The position numbers and the translations under genes are program-made. A stretch of DNA of 64,000 nucleotides from Lunularia cruciata (lineage: Eukaryota > Streptophyta > Marchantiopsida > Lunulariales > Lunulariaceae), in the NCBI GenBank assembly GCA_948567375.1, contig OX419757.1:66712001-66776000 (forward strand). Direction: 5' to 3'. The notes under the pieces are model-generated. The model searched no databases. It saw only the letters and a list, made by a program, of their open reading frames with translations, and was not told the DNA's origin. Position 1 is the first letter of the stretch, and each line of letters opens with the position of its first letter. Shown piece after piece: positions 1-10,813 of this stretch.

Positions 1-1159
1 TCTTCGCCCCTCAGGTGACTCTCACAAAATCAGATGAAATTCACTAAAAGGTACGTGAACGCTGATAAATATTTCCTTACTTGACAAAGATGAATTCCGA
101 GTTGAGACAGATTTGAGATTCCTATGTGTCATTTATGTTCGAAAACAAAAGCGTTGCCCCAAAATCCAAAAGCAGGTTTCCTTCTTGAAGAAATCCGTGT
201 CGGAATATTTCGGAGGACTCAGTCAGATCTAGAGTTCACAATATCTAGAGTCCATAATATCTTTTCCGGAATGAAATTCATTATATTTAGCGTTCTTATT
301 TTGAAATTGATAACGTTGTCCTCCAGTGTAGACTTTTCGTTTATGAACATGTTAAATAACTCTATCCGTCCCTTCATTTGTGTATGCTTTCGATTCAAAA
401 CTTGCTCCATGAATTCAGGCTAGTGAATCTCAATTTTCCTTCTTGACCAGTTAATTCGCGCATTACGATAATCCACGAGTTCCTTGTAATTTTTTTACTA
501 CCACAATAAATTTATTTAATCTAAAAACTAGATTAAAAAATTAAAAAATACCAGGTCAATTCGTCACTCATATTTCAATACGACTCATTAAATTCGTCAT
601 AGAAATCGTTTTAATAAAATGGATAAATATACGCTCTAAGAAGAAAGAAAGGGTTCACATAGCGAACAGTGAATGGTTCGCCTGTAAATTTGGTGTGTAA
701 AATCTTGGGGTAGAAGTGAATAGCAAGAACACATCACTATTTCTCTTTCATCCCTGCGAGCTTAGGGAATGGACGTACAATGTGAGTATGGCTAGCTGCT
801 ACACATTCCGATAATTTGGATCATCAAGCTGATACAGAAGTTCTGTCATCAAAGTCAATTGGCAGTACATTACAGAGTGGTTATCCAGTAATCGTTTGAT
901 ACGCCAGTGCTTAAAAGGAAAACCGGACAGATTTAGAACATAACTATTTTTAATCATGCAGCATGCTGAGCATCCTCTTTCCACCTGATAATTTGGAATG
1001 AAGCAATGCACATGCATAGTTCTTGGACAAAAAGCCATGTCTTTTGTCTTGATTCTCACATACACCTCTCTCAGCTGTTTTTGACCAGAAGAGATATGAC
1101 AAATAGCAGTTGAGAAAATATTTGCTGGGTGGTGTCCGACCATGAACTGAACAAAACTA

Positions 1160-1181
1160 CATATATATATATATATATATA
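1160..1181. repeat. (AT)n microsatellite
   Basis: An uninterrupted AT dinucleotide run of about 11 units, seen directly. Confidence 0.9.
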
Positions 1182-1880
1182 CAAAACAAAAGGTATTGGA
1201 ATGTTCCAAAGCATGGGTTCTTGCCTACCCAGAATAAAGTTGGTGGCCTATATGCTTTACTCAGGTTTTGTAGCTAGAAGGGGGAAGAGCTCTGGTTGAC
1301 ATGATTGGAGATCAACACTTTGAGAAACTGGACTCCCGTAGGATGCTCTTATGGGAATCCAGGATCTCACAGCAGAACTGGGGTCCTATGAGAATCCTCG
1401 TTTGGTTAATATCTGGTTCAGTCCAATTCAGAGCCGAGCTGGACTGAACCTAAAGTTGTTTGAGAGGTGGAGAAAAGCATGATTGGAGTTGAAGGTTGAC
1501 TGGGGCGGCCCGATTGCTGTCTCGCGAAGATATGGTTGTAAATGAAGCGGTGTGTACGACGAAATGGATTCTGCAAGTCCATGTTGTGTCAAAGCATTTC
1601 CACTAGAATCATCAATCGACTGATCAGAACAACAGTCTCTCTGAGAGGTTTGGTTGTGCTTCTCATCTCAATTGGGCGACGTAGTTCAGACTACGGGAGA
1701 AACCCGTTTAAATGTTGATAGTGCGTTTAACTAGTATTATCTAGCAATATATTTTGTTTGCTAGCCACTAGCTGACCTTCACGAATTCAAAAATAAATTT
1801 ACTCATGGATGTATGAACATCCAAGTTCCAATCTATCGATTACTCTACATATGCTTTGTTCTTTATGCCAATTGGACATA

Positions 1881-2037
1881 GTCTTTTGTTTCTCTATACC
1901 TATAGGGTTTATTATTTTCAATAAAATACTCTTCCATGTTATTTGCAATTTTTGGTGCGTCTCTTTTGTTTCTCTTTACCTAAAGAGTTTATTATTTTCA
2001 TAAAATACTCTTCAATGTTATTTGCAGTTTTTGGTGC
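1881..2037. repeat. Tandem duplication, about 78-bp unit, two copies
   Basis: The block 1881-1958 is repeated at 1959-2037. Both copies begin GTCT...TTTGTTTCTCT and end TTTGGTGC, with a handful of substitutions and single-base indels. The degree of divergence suggests an old local duplication. No coding role is visible. Confidence 0.85.
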
Positions 2038-2523
2038 CCCTATATTCCCTTTATCTTTTTTCTTTGGGGCATATTATTGGGCTTGTTTGCCATTTTCTCA
2101 AAATTACCACGGTCTAAGTACTCGTTAAATGCTGAAAAAAAAATTACAAACTTGAAATCCAACTGTTCAATATACGTACTCCTAGAAAGTGAGAGGCATT
2201 TCTCTTCAAATTTTCTATGGAGAATGTCCAGACACAGCGGAGGCTACGCCATGTTTTGGTGAAACAGATTGTCAATTGGGGAACAGGTTAACAAGTCTTT
2301 TGACACGAGGTGAAACTTCAAAATGAGTCGTATTTAAGTAATTAGTCTAACGTAGCGTCATAGAAGGATGTCCACAAAGATTTGTGAACATATCCCGAGA
2401 CTCAGTTGTGGTATACTATGCTATATAGACTAGCTCAAACGCACTCAGCGTCGTCCATCCCAAGAGTTTTTGTGCATGTTTTCATGATTTAGTTTCCGAA
2501 TATGGTATATGTCCATCTCGAAG

Positions 2524-2610
2524 AGAGAAAAAAGCGACTGCGTACAAAACACAAAGGATGGAAAGCCGTACAAGGATGAGACAAGAAAAAGGTAAAATGA
2601 GACTAAGTTT
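2524..2610 (+). repeat. Dispersed repeat R1, copy a (diverged)
   Basis: Carries the ordered landmarks of the R1 family: GCGACTGCGTA, then AAAGGATGG, GCCGTACAAGG and AAAAAGGTAAAATGAG. The same string of motifs recurs near 53.6, 54.0, 57.2, 57.7 and 57.9 kb. Transposon class unknown. Confidence 0.6.
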
Positions 2611-2956
2611 CACTAGTAAATAATATCGTTATGTCCGTCTCGAAAGACAAAGGTGTCAGCGACCAGTCCACCCATCTCATGCAAAGTGGTACATTCATCG
2701 TGCGAGATCTCAGATTGGACTCATATGCATGTTGCGCGGCATGAAGCACGTCTCTTGATTCCATAGCACATCAATTCTGAGATCAAGAATATAAATTTTT
2801 TATATCCTATACGTTCAGCATGTACTAGATGTCTGGGTAAAATCACGTGGAATTGACATATGGACTCCCTTCTAAGCTGCTGGAATCTTCACAAGGATAG
2901 ACACTATGCTCTCAAGATGTGGTGCGGTGCCTACAAGAGGACGAGCTTTGCAGCCA

Positions 2957-2988
2957 AAGGATATGATATGCCCGCATATCATATCCTT
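2957..2988. repeat. Perfect 15-bp hairpin with a 2-nt loop
   Basis: AAGGATATGATATGC at 2957-2971 and its exact reverse complement at 2974-2988 are separated only by CC. It is one of several near-loopless perfect hairpins in the window. Confidence 0.9.
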
Positions 2989-4247
2989 GCTTCTAATGGA
3001 TGAGAATATCTCGAAGTATTGCATCACTTGTACTTCTGCCTCTGATGCGACCGAAGCAGTCGAGAATCCAGTATCACTTCCTACTGTATTTTTCTCTGTG
3101 CAGTAGTGTTTTACGTGTACGATGAAGATAAGCTTCAAAGATGAAAAGTTTTGCGCAAGCAATAAATGTAAAAAGGGAAATGAAATTTGAGATTTTGATA
3201 CTCGACGGTGTACGTGTATAGATTTTGAGAAGAGAGGCCATTTTGACGGAAAACATGAGCTAATTCATTAACGCTTCAGTTGTCATACATCCTGTGACAG
3301 TAGAAGTATGAAGCCAAAAAAGCAGTTAAGATTTAAAGGGAGGGAAATTTTAATAATCATATATATTTTCAAAAAGTAATGAATATTGATTATATATTAA
3401 TTATTTGTTGGTTTGGTTTTGTGAACATGATGTGTAATTGTGTCTTTGTAGTTGGACTGATTTAAATGCTTACGAGTCGAGATCTCTGTTCTTCTTATAG
3501 CACCTATAGGACATCCCCTGGTTCTAACAATAGCGGGTATATAAATTCTAAACCTTGTATGCTTTTCTAGAAAATTTCTATATTTATTTAACATTTCCCT
3601 AAAGAAAATATTTCAACAGATCCGTGCTTGAGTAGCTCGCCTTAACGAGTCTCCCAAAGGCCTGAAAAATTTGCACACTTGAAAATTTTCTCGAGGTCCA
3701 TTGCACTTATCGGGAATGGACGGCAATGCTTTTGCTTACTTTAAACAAACCAGGTACAACTCGAACCATTCTGAAACCCTTAGAGAAGATGGTGACAAGT
3801 GGTAGATTCGGTGCTGTACAAACAAGATCGTTCAGGTAAAGAAAGGTTGACTGATACCACCCCCATACTAGAAAGTTCACATGTCTCCCGGTCCTTTTAA
3901 TACGTACACAACTGCAGTAGGTGGTTCTCGTTGGACATGCAACTTACAGACTGCTCCAATGCTTGAATCGCATCGATCTATCAGATGGTGGCTGCTCGAT
4001 GCCAGGTCAAGCAAGACGCGAATTCTTGCTCTTGATCTTATTCATGCAAAGTACTTCTCGCCTACTAGTCGCTCCGGCAGTCGTTCCTTTACGGCGCGGG
4101 TAGAGAAACGCCGGTGATATTTATTCGTCGTTGTCCATATACCGCATATAGCGAATATGCTTCGAGTTCAGTGACCTCGAAGTCGGAGGATCGACAGAAT
4201 TTCTGACTTCCTTGACCTGCCGTAACCAGCGGAGCAGCGACTTCCGT

Positions 4248-4450
4248 TGACGTCACGTTGGTAACAGCTTGTCTGATACGTGCCCTATTGGTGCGTTGCT
4301 CCTTCGCAGTGATGGAATCCGTAACTCCATGTGGCGAAAGCTTTGCCTTCCATTACTCACTCCAAGTGGCGCGGGCTCCATCGTTCGAGCGGCGCCCTGA
4401 GGCTCAAGAACTATTTATGAGGTCCTTGTGCATGCCTGCCTTATGCATGC
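4248..4450 (+). promoter_or_regulatory. Candidate oleosin promoter: bZIP site, TATA-like box and two RY motifs
   Basis: TGACGTCA, a palindromic ACGT-core bZIP site, lies at 4248-4255 and continues into CACGTTGG. A TATA-like CTATTTATG sits near 4411. Two TGCATG elements (reverse complement of the RY core CATGCA) lie near 4430 and 4446. Established knowledge: RY motifs bind ABI3/LEC2/FUS3-type B3 factors, ACGT motifs bind ABI5-type bZIPs, and both drive seed-plant oleosin genes. Use in this plant is inference. The RY motifs lie downstream of the TATA-like box, so the true start site may be elsewhere. Confidence 0.45.
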
Positions 4451-4540
4451 GGTGATCTAGGTTCTTGGCTCACTTTGGTCCCATACTTTGTTGCTGATCG
4501 GTTAAAAGGATCATTCATCAACGAGCTTTCTACTACGAGC

Positions 4541-4795
4541 GTGAGTAAACCGATCGTTAGTCAAATCTCAAAGCTACAGTAGCTTTTGTTGCATTGGTTG
4601 CTGCAGAATTGCTACACTGGAAAGTAATTAGCTGTAAACTTTTCGCAGATGTAATTATAAGGAAGAACTTTTACAGTTACTGAGAATAGAGTACCTGGAA
4701 AGGAGCAGTCCACTTATTTGTATGTTGTATGTTGACCTTAAGAGTGTGTTTTGAATTCTGATGTATGAAACTGTCAGTTGTCTATTTGTTTGCAG
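4541..4795 (+). other. Likely intron in the oleosin 5' UTR
   Basis: A consensus donor, GTGAGTAAA, begins at 4541. A pyrimidine-rich acceptor ending TTTGCAG finishes at 4795, 18 bases before the oleosin ATG. The coding frame runs open upstream of the ATG only through this acceptor, so the apparent extra N-terminal codons are intron, not protein. The donor is the best of several candidates and needs transcript support. Confidence 0.55.
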
Positions 4796-4813
4796 CGAAA
4801 AGTGCTAGCAAAG

Positions 4814-5290
4814 ATGTCGACCACAGAACAAGTTAAGGGCCAGGCCCACAATTTCACGCAGAAAATCCGTGAGAACTCTCCGAACTCCAGGCAGCTGATC
4901 GGGCTGGTGACTATCATAAGCACGGGAATATTGTTCCTTACCTTGGGAGGTCTGTTCCTCGGTGGGAGCGCGATCGCAACTGCATTGGTGACACCGGTGC
5001 TCATATTCTTCAGTCCAATCTTGGTACCTCTTGCTATTACGTTGTTCGTGGTAGTTTCCGGCCTTGTGATTTCAGGAGGCACTGCACTGGCTGCAATTTC
5101 TGCTGGCCGTTGGTTGTACGAGTACGTGAAGGGACACCATCCGGTAGGAGCTGACAAAGTCGATGCTGCTAGGATCCGTCTTGCAGACACAGCATCACAC
5201 CTGAAAGAACGTGCGAGTGGCTACGTTCACGGTGCGCAGGAGTCTGCAGTGCAGACAAAGGATCAGGTCGCTGATGCTATCTCTAGCTAA
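4814..5290 (+). CDS. Oleosin, lipid-droplet structural protein
   Basis: A 158-residue oleosin. These proteins coat lipid droplets, keep them from fusing and set their size; they insert from the ER into the droplet monolayer. A short polar N-terminus (about 1-26) precedes a hydrophobic hairpin of about 70 residues. The hairpin holds the exact proline-knot signature PX5SPX3P (PVLIFFSPILVP), followed by Gly/Ala-rich helix to about residue 98. An amphipathic C-terminus with Lys/Glu/Ala repeats ends ADAISS. The ATG at 4814 is chosen because a splice acceptor lies just upstream and the N-terminus then has normal oleosin form. The coding region is a single exon. It has no flanking partner genes. Family assignment is firm; the isoform and the tissue are unknown. 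Confidence 0.95.
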   Translation: MSTTEQVKGQAHNFTQKIRENSPNSRQLIGLVTIISTGILFLTLGGLFLGGSAIATALVTPVLIFFSPILVPLAITLFVVVSGLVISGGTALAAISAGRWLYEYVKGHHPVGADKVDAARIRLADTASHLKERASGYVHGAQESAVQTKDQVADAISS

Positions 5291-5318
5291 AAATCATCAT
5301 TCGCTAGCGCATTTCGAA

Positions 5319-5358
5319 CCGAAAGGGATCATTTCGTGCCGAAAGGGATCATTTCGTG
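5319..5358. repeat. Perfect 20-bp tandem duplication in the oleosin 3' UTR
   Basis: CCGAAAGGGATCATTTCGTG at 5319-5338 is repeated exactly at 5339-5358, beginning 29 bases after the oleosin stop codon. The identity of the copies implies a recent slip or duplication. Confidence 0.9.
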
Positions 5359-5359
5359 T

Positions 5360-6210
5360 TATTAAGCTTCGGTAGTGCACACGAGGCACTGAGCTTGAAA
5401 CTTCGTCAGCTTTTTGTTTACTAGCTCCATAAATGTAAAGGGGATATAAGCAATAGATTGAGTAGTGGTGTAATTAGATACATACAGTGCTGTATAGGCA
5501 AATGTTGCACCCTCAGCAGGACTCACCGAAGTAGAGTCGGAGCTCAGGTGTTCCATCTGAGTTTCGATGAGGTATTTCTCCTAGAATGTTCGCTCTATGG
5601 GGCTTACGATACTATCGTGTACTTCCTTTGTCAATAAACTGCACACTTGGATACCTCGGGCGGTACAATGCCGTTAGATGCTACCATTTCCTGAATTCGA
5701 GTCCTCAGCTTCTCACGTTTGTCAAAATTTTACCTATTGGCCACGAAAATCTATTTGTCGACTGTTGTTAAATGTGCTTCGCTATGAAGCCCTGCACCAA
5801 GAAGTGTACTCTCTAATGTGTACAAGCAAATGATGAACAACCACGAGTAAAGTCAGCTTACAATCCATATACTCAACAACTCTGAGTAGAGCGACGAGAA
5901 AGCAGCTGTACCAAAATCTGTGCGTTTTATCTCTCTGTTTAAACAATATGAAAGCGACTTCTTGAAAGAGTATCAATATCTCTCGATAATAGTTACGGCA
6001 AATCTACAAGCTCGACAACTCAAACCGATATTTAAGTGTATTCATTATGGCATTGTGGAGACACAAGCATATATGCGGTTGAGTGACGAATTCGAGATCA
6101 AATTTAGCATGCTAGGCAATCCTTCGCGGGAAACTAGTCAAAAATGCTGAATATGTGCATACAGGTAAAAGGTAAAGATTAAAGTGGACGGAGCTCCAAC
6201 AATCAGTAGT
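5360..6210. other. Spacer downstream of the oleosin
   Basis: Presumably contains the oleosin 3' UTR and polyadenylation region. The open frames are short and lack recognisable domains. Confidence 0.5.
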
Positions 6211-6220
6211 GCTCCCTTCA

Positions 6221-8240
6221 TCAGTAGTGTTGATCCGATATATAAGATCGGAAGCACGCTAAATATTCAACGGATGAAACTTCTTTGAACCAGGAAGTCA
6301 CGTGTGAACGGAGGATGCAGCGATCATGAACGGGAAGGTCACAAGATTTACATCTCTCCATGGTTCTACCATCATCTCTCCATGGGTTTACCCAAGTTCC
6401 AATGACGCAATAATCATGCTTCAAATGCTCAAGTCCTTGGGTTAGTAGCTCGGCCAAATTTGCTGAAGAAGCTATCTGTTTGACTGATATATCTACTAAA
6501 TCATATCTTTTGCGATCTAAATGATATTGAAAGTCTGTGTTATGGAGTGATTGATATGATTTTTAACCTTGTCAAGAGAGCCTTTCTTATCTCCATGTAT
6601 CACTGTTTGCCCCCATAAGAATTCACCCGTATGGAATCCTGTAAGAAGAATTCACCTGCATGGAAATCTGTGAGAAGTGTGCATAACCAAATTACCTCCC
6701 TTTAGTTGTTGAAATTGCTTGATATTCTGCTGTTGTTGTTGAGACAGCTATGGTTTTATGACGCATACTGATAGCCTAGAATCCAATTGAGAAAACAAAC
6801 CTGGTATTGACCATTTGTCTATATGATTGGATGCACAATCTGAATCTGTAGATCCATGAAAGCTGGCCGGCTACTCCAACTGATAGTCCCGGATCCAATT
6901 GAGAAAACAAAACCTGTTATTGATCATCCGTCTATATGACCGGTTGCAAAATCTGAATCTGTAAATCAGTGAAGGCTTGGATTATCAATTCGTTTCAAGA
7001 ACAATTTGTACTCTTGTGTTCCATAGAGATACCTTAATATTAGCTTTACCATGGCAAGATGGTCCAAGGTAGTAGCTGAGCAAAATTGACTCACAAAATA
7101 AACAAATGTCAAATCTGGGCAAGTTAGCTAACATTGTGTACATGAACATCCCCACTAGTAGTTGATATGCTTGTACTTCAATAGGACTATGCCCAGTTGT
7201 GTTATTCAAGAGTCCTTCCTTTTTCATTTTGAGAATTGTCTAATTCGGAGTAGCAATTGTAGTGCTACAATTAAAACCTGATCTCTCCGTTCTGCTCTCT
7301 AGATACCTTTGTTGATCCAATGCAATTTAACCAGCATCATAATCAATCTGTATCTTCATCTCAAGACACCATTTTAGTGATAATGGTCCTTTCATCTTGG
7401 ATTCTTGCTTTAGTTGAGACACTACAGGTCCAATTGTAATTGGGATGCATTAGAAGGGATAAGATCATCAACTTAAATTAGTAGGATAACTAAATTAGGA
7501 ACTTTTGACCTCACAAATCCAAGCTTTATGAGGAAAGCATTCAATCTTAGCCACCAACATCTCCTTGATTGATGAAGCACATAAAGCACCTTGCGTAGAA
7601 GACACATAGGTTGTTTGAACTGTGTCTCAAACACACATATTCTAAAGGTTAGGTCATATACACTTGCTCTATTAATGTACCATAAAGGTAAATTGTGTCA
7701 ACATCCAATTGTAGTAATAACAATAGGTAGTGCACAACAAGGGTCAACAAGGTGCATAAAGTAGTGAGCTTAACCACATGAGTGAAAGTTTTCTTATAGT
7801 TAACTCCATATTGATGATTACCTCTTGCTACTAAGTTCCCTTTAAAGCACTAGATGCTTCCATCCAAATCATTCTTGACCTTGAAGACCCATCTGGTATT
7901 GACTACTTTCTTTTTAGATACTAGCATATCCAATTGTAATTGGGATGCACTAGAAGGGCCAAATCACTCTTGACCTTGAAGACCAATTGAGTATTGATTA
8001 CTTTTTCTTGAGATACTAGCATATCCAATTGTGATTGGGATGCACTAGCAGGGATAAGATCATCAACTTAAATTATTAGGATAACTAAATTAGGACCCAT
8101 CAAACTTGTGTATAAGTAGGTCTTTGCTTTTGACCTCATAAATTTAAGCTTTATGAGGAAAGCATCCAATTGTAACCACCAACATCTCCCTTATTGATGA
8201 TTCCAATAAAGCACCTTCCTTACATAGAAGCTTCATTTTC
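6221..8240 (-). pseudogene. Decayed Ty1/copia pol (RT, RNase H, C-terminus)
   Basis: Read on the minus strand, successive frames give copia landmarks in the correct order. Near 7.9 kb is the RT N-terminal part (WVFKVKNDLDGS then LVARG). Near 7.6-7.4 kb is LYVLHQS...WW..LNAFLIKLGF followed by a VDDLI box. At 7227-6985 the thumb/connection contains SLVG-like YQLLVGMFMYT...FDICL. Near 6.75 kb is an RNase H-like AVSTTTAEYQAIS. Near 6.45 kb is the C-terminal AELLTQGLEHLKHD. Multiple frameshifts and stops break it. No LTRs were found. Two internal duplications are present: an approximately 110-bp unit near 6780-6960, and 7435-7575 repeated at 8030-8195. Strongly degenerate and certainly inactive. 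Confidence 0.75.
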
Positions 8241-8246
8241 TACTAA

Positions 8247-9306
8247 GTGCTTTCCTTACAAGTAGTTCCAAGGCTAAAGAAGTGTAAAGCAAAGAGTAAA
8301 GAGAGCAAAGTAACCTTTGGAGTTAGGCTTCTTCATGGAGTGACCATTGTGAGAAAAAGAAACATGGTGAGAGCAAGAGCAATGAGAAGGACCCCAGTTG
8401 TGATCCTCTACCAAACGGTGGACAAGTGGGATATGCATGTGAGTACCAAGTTATTCTTAAGCAATCATTTGGGTTTCTTGCTTTGGAATTGGGATCTTAG
8501 TTCTCCTTAGATAGTGCAAGAAATGAGTACTCAATATAAGGAAATGGGTAACCTTGGAGGAAAGCCAAAGGAGTGGACTAAAGAGGAGAATGGTCCTTGG
8601 TCTACATGTTGGATTGTTCAAAGGATACATTTTCAATATGAAGTTTGGGGATGTAGATGAGGAGAGGAACACAAAGATTGTAGTCTCCTTTGACAAAGAG
8701 CACTCTATGAGTACTTTTTTGAGAGTGACCACATACAAATTTCATGCACACAAAGTTTTTGGAGTATCATTGATGAAACTATTTTGATTGAAACAAACAA
8801 CATACTTAACTACAAAGCAGGCAATATTCCTTGAGAACATCTACCAAGGAGAAGTTATCAATTGGGTATAGAATTTTCTTGTGGCAAGCTAAGGTGATAT
8901 TTAGAGGGATAGAGGAAGATGAAGGAGCAAAGTACCTGGCTCCATTTATGATACATTTCTACATGGGGCTTAATTTGCTCAACAATGAAGAGCGGAAGTG
9001 ATTCCTTAGCCATTTCATGACTATGGAGGACTTTGCTACCCAATAGGAAGGAAAGGCATCACGAAGGGTACTCAAGAAACAAATGCTAAGTTTGCTAATG
9101 TAGGTGAGTTTGTGGAAGTAAACAAGGACAAAATCCTTATAAAGTCAAAGAGTTCCACTGCCAAAGAAGAAGAAGTGTACAATGAGGATGAAGAGGAGGA
9201 GTTGACCTTCCATGACATGGAGCTTGAGTCCAAAGGTAAAGAAGAGTACGAAGATGTTGATTTTGCACCTCCAAAAAGTATAGATCAAGTGAAGGATATT
9301 CATTGA
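8247..9306 (+). pseudogene. Unrecognised protein family U, copy 1 (broken)
   Basis: I do not recognise this family. Fragments in three frames match the second copy at 32776-33515. The first is an N-terminal part (8247-8510) ending in a GFLLWN box. It is followed by EM...G.K.KEWT...NGPW, matching EM...G.PLHWTRDHW in copy 2. A second block near 8840-9040 contains IYQGEVINW, YLAPF...FYMGLNLLNNEERK and FLSHF, matching YSREPIDW, YIASF...YYIMTNLLTKEEKK and FLMHF. A Glu/Asp-rich tail (9112-9306, EVYNEDEEEELTF) closes it. The blocks are separated by stops and frameshifts. The sequence beyond 9367 is interrupted by element H1 and may resume at 25649. A domesticated or transposon-borne gene are both possible. 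Confidence 0.5.
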
Positions 9307-9367
9307 GCCAAAGATCAAGAGGATCTTTGTAGCAAAGAACCTACCACACCAATTTAGGTAACTTTAT

Positions 9368-10813
9368 TGTAAAAGAACAAGGAGAGAAATAAGAGAATAG
9401 AAGGTCATGTCACATTGAACTCTCAATTGCAATGAACTCCAAATGCCTAGTATGAGCTTGGGCTTTGGTATTTATAGTGAAGCAACACAAAGCTCTTTAG
9501 AAGTTTCCAAGGAAGCTTCTCTCTCAAGGCCCCTTCTTGGAGTGCAAGCTAAGCTAACCATTCACTTGATGTGCACTTTATCTAATCCTGAGAAGATGCC
9601 TAGAAGCTTCCTACTAAGAAGCTTCCAAAGTGCTTCTAGAACATTCTTAGAATATCTAAATAAATTTGGCTTTTTTACTTATTTTATTTTGTTTTTCTTA
9701 TTTTACTCCAAATTCACATTGGTGCTACTGCTCTCCTTAGGTTTTTTGGCTCCTTTTGGGGTTCAATGATTTACACCACAGTGAGACAAATGATGCTACA
9801 ACAACAACAGATTTCTATGAAACTTCTTTGCAACAAAATTCTATAAAAACAACAAGGCAAGACTTGTCCTGTCACAAAATTCAACTCTACTAGAGAACAC
9901 AACTTCACATGCAGCAACCACTTGAATAATTTCAGCCAAAATTTCAGCAAAACTAAAAGATGCATCCAGACTTGCAGAATCCTCTCTTTAGACAATATAT
10001 TTTCAAAATTGTTCCTCTATTGTGTCACACAAGAAATCCTGATTCTACCAAGCGGGTCCATTCCTTTGTGCAGCACTGATAGTTGCTCTAGCTTTGACCC
10101 TCAGATTGGAGCCTGGAAGTTCTTGTCATTGAAGGTTCCATTTCCATAGTGTCCTATGTGTCCCGCTTGAACTTCTTGCCAAAATGTCACTGGAGTTCCT
10201 TTGCTGCAGGATGAAGGGAAAAACCATGGGCAAATAACACCACTGTAGCAACTACTAATATAGAATGATTTGCTATTGCACCTGTGCAAGTAAGCGGGTG
10301 ATACATAGTTTTGCTGCTGATGCACAAAGCAAGCTTGCAAGCCAAAGAGCTCCATAAGTTGTACACAATGAACCGGTGATGATTCAAGTGATTCCTAAAA
10401 TCTTCATAGTCTCTTAGTTCCCAAGAAAACCATTGAAGGACTTCACATTGCATCACTACAATTCATTCCTTCACCACCCCAAATATCCTCTATGTCTCCA
10501 ACCAATTTGATTGTACTACATGCATCACAACATCCATCCTTCCTTAAGAAGACATCCATGAACTAGATGTCTTCTTCAGGAATTTGTTGTCACTACTTGC
10601 ACAAATGCATAATCATAACACTATTTGTTGTTAAACTTGGATTCACTTGATGCATCACACTTGTCATTACTTCTCTTGCTCATCACACAACGCAATGCTG
10701 GAAAATTGCCATGTCAACCTTTCCTAGATGCTTCTAGAACATTCTTAGAATATCTAAATATATTTGGCTTATTTTACTAATTTATTAGTCTTAGCTAACT
10801 CCATATTATAACA
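9368..10813 (-). repeat. H1 3' LTR (left), with a foreign insert of about 1 kb
   Basis: Begins TGTAAAAGA (reverse complement of the family LTR end) and ends TTATAACA at 10813. It shares the inverted TATA region GTATTTATAG and the GAAGCTTC-rich U3. A block of about 45 bp containing CTTCTAGAACATTC at 9631-9678 is repeated at 10731-10777. The 1.05 kb between them does not resemble the LTR. Confidence 0.65.
9690..10725. other. Unidentified insert within the H1 left LTR
   Basis: This sequence has no resemblance to the gypsy LTR on either side. The minus-strand frames (9771-9995, 10101-10456) show no recognisable domain. It carries a near-perfect 17-bp hairpin at 10540-10582 with one mismatch and a 9-nt loop. 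It could be an unrelated small transposon or a relic of LTR recombination. Confidence 0.4.

Larger units (their letters stand above)
1..4247. other. Spacer upstream of the oleosin; no gene recognised
   Basis: I find no open reading frame here with a recognisable domain. The longest (about 136 codons, minus strand, 799-1209) runs through an AT dinucleotide run and looks fortuitous. The stretch does hold an (AT)n run at 1160-1181, a 78-bp tandem duplication at 1881-2037, one copy of the dispersed repeat R1 near 2524-2610 and a perfect hairpin at 2957-2988. These have their own entries. Confidence 0.6.

Noticed and set aside
799-1209. Minus-strand open frame of 136 codons
   Set aside because: No recognisable domain; part of it is an AT dinucleotide run giving Ile/Tyr repeats, and there is no supporting splice or promoter context.
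4774-5190. Minus-strand open frame opposite the oleosin
   Set aside because: A shadow of the strong oleosin codon pattern; the plus-strand proline knot is decisive.
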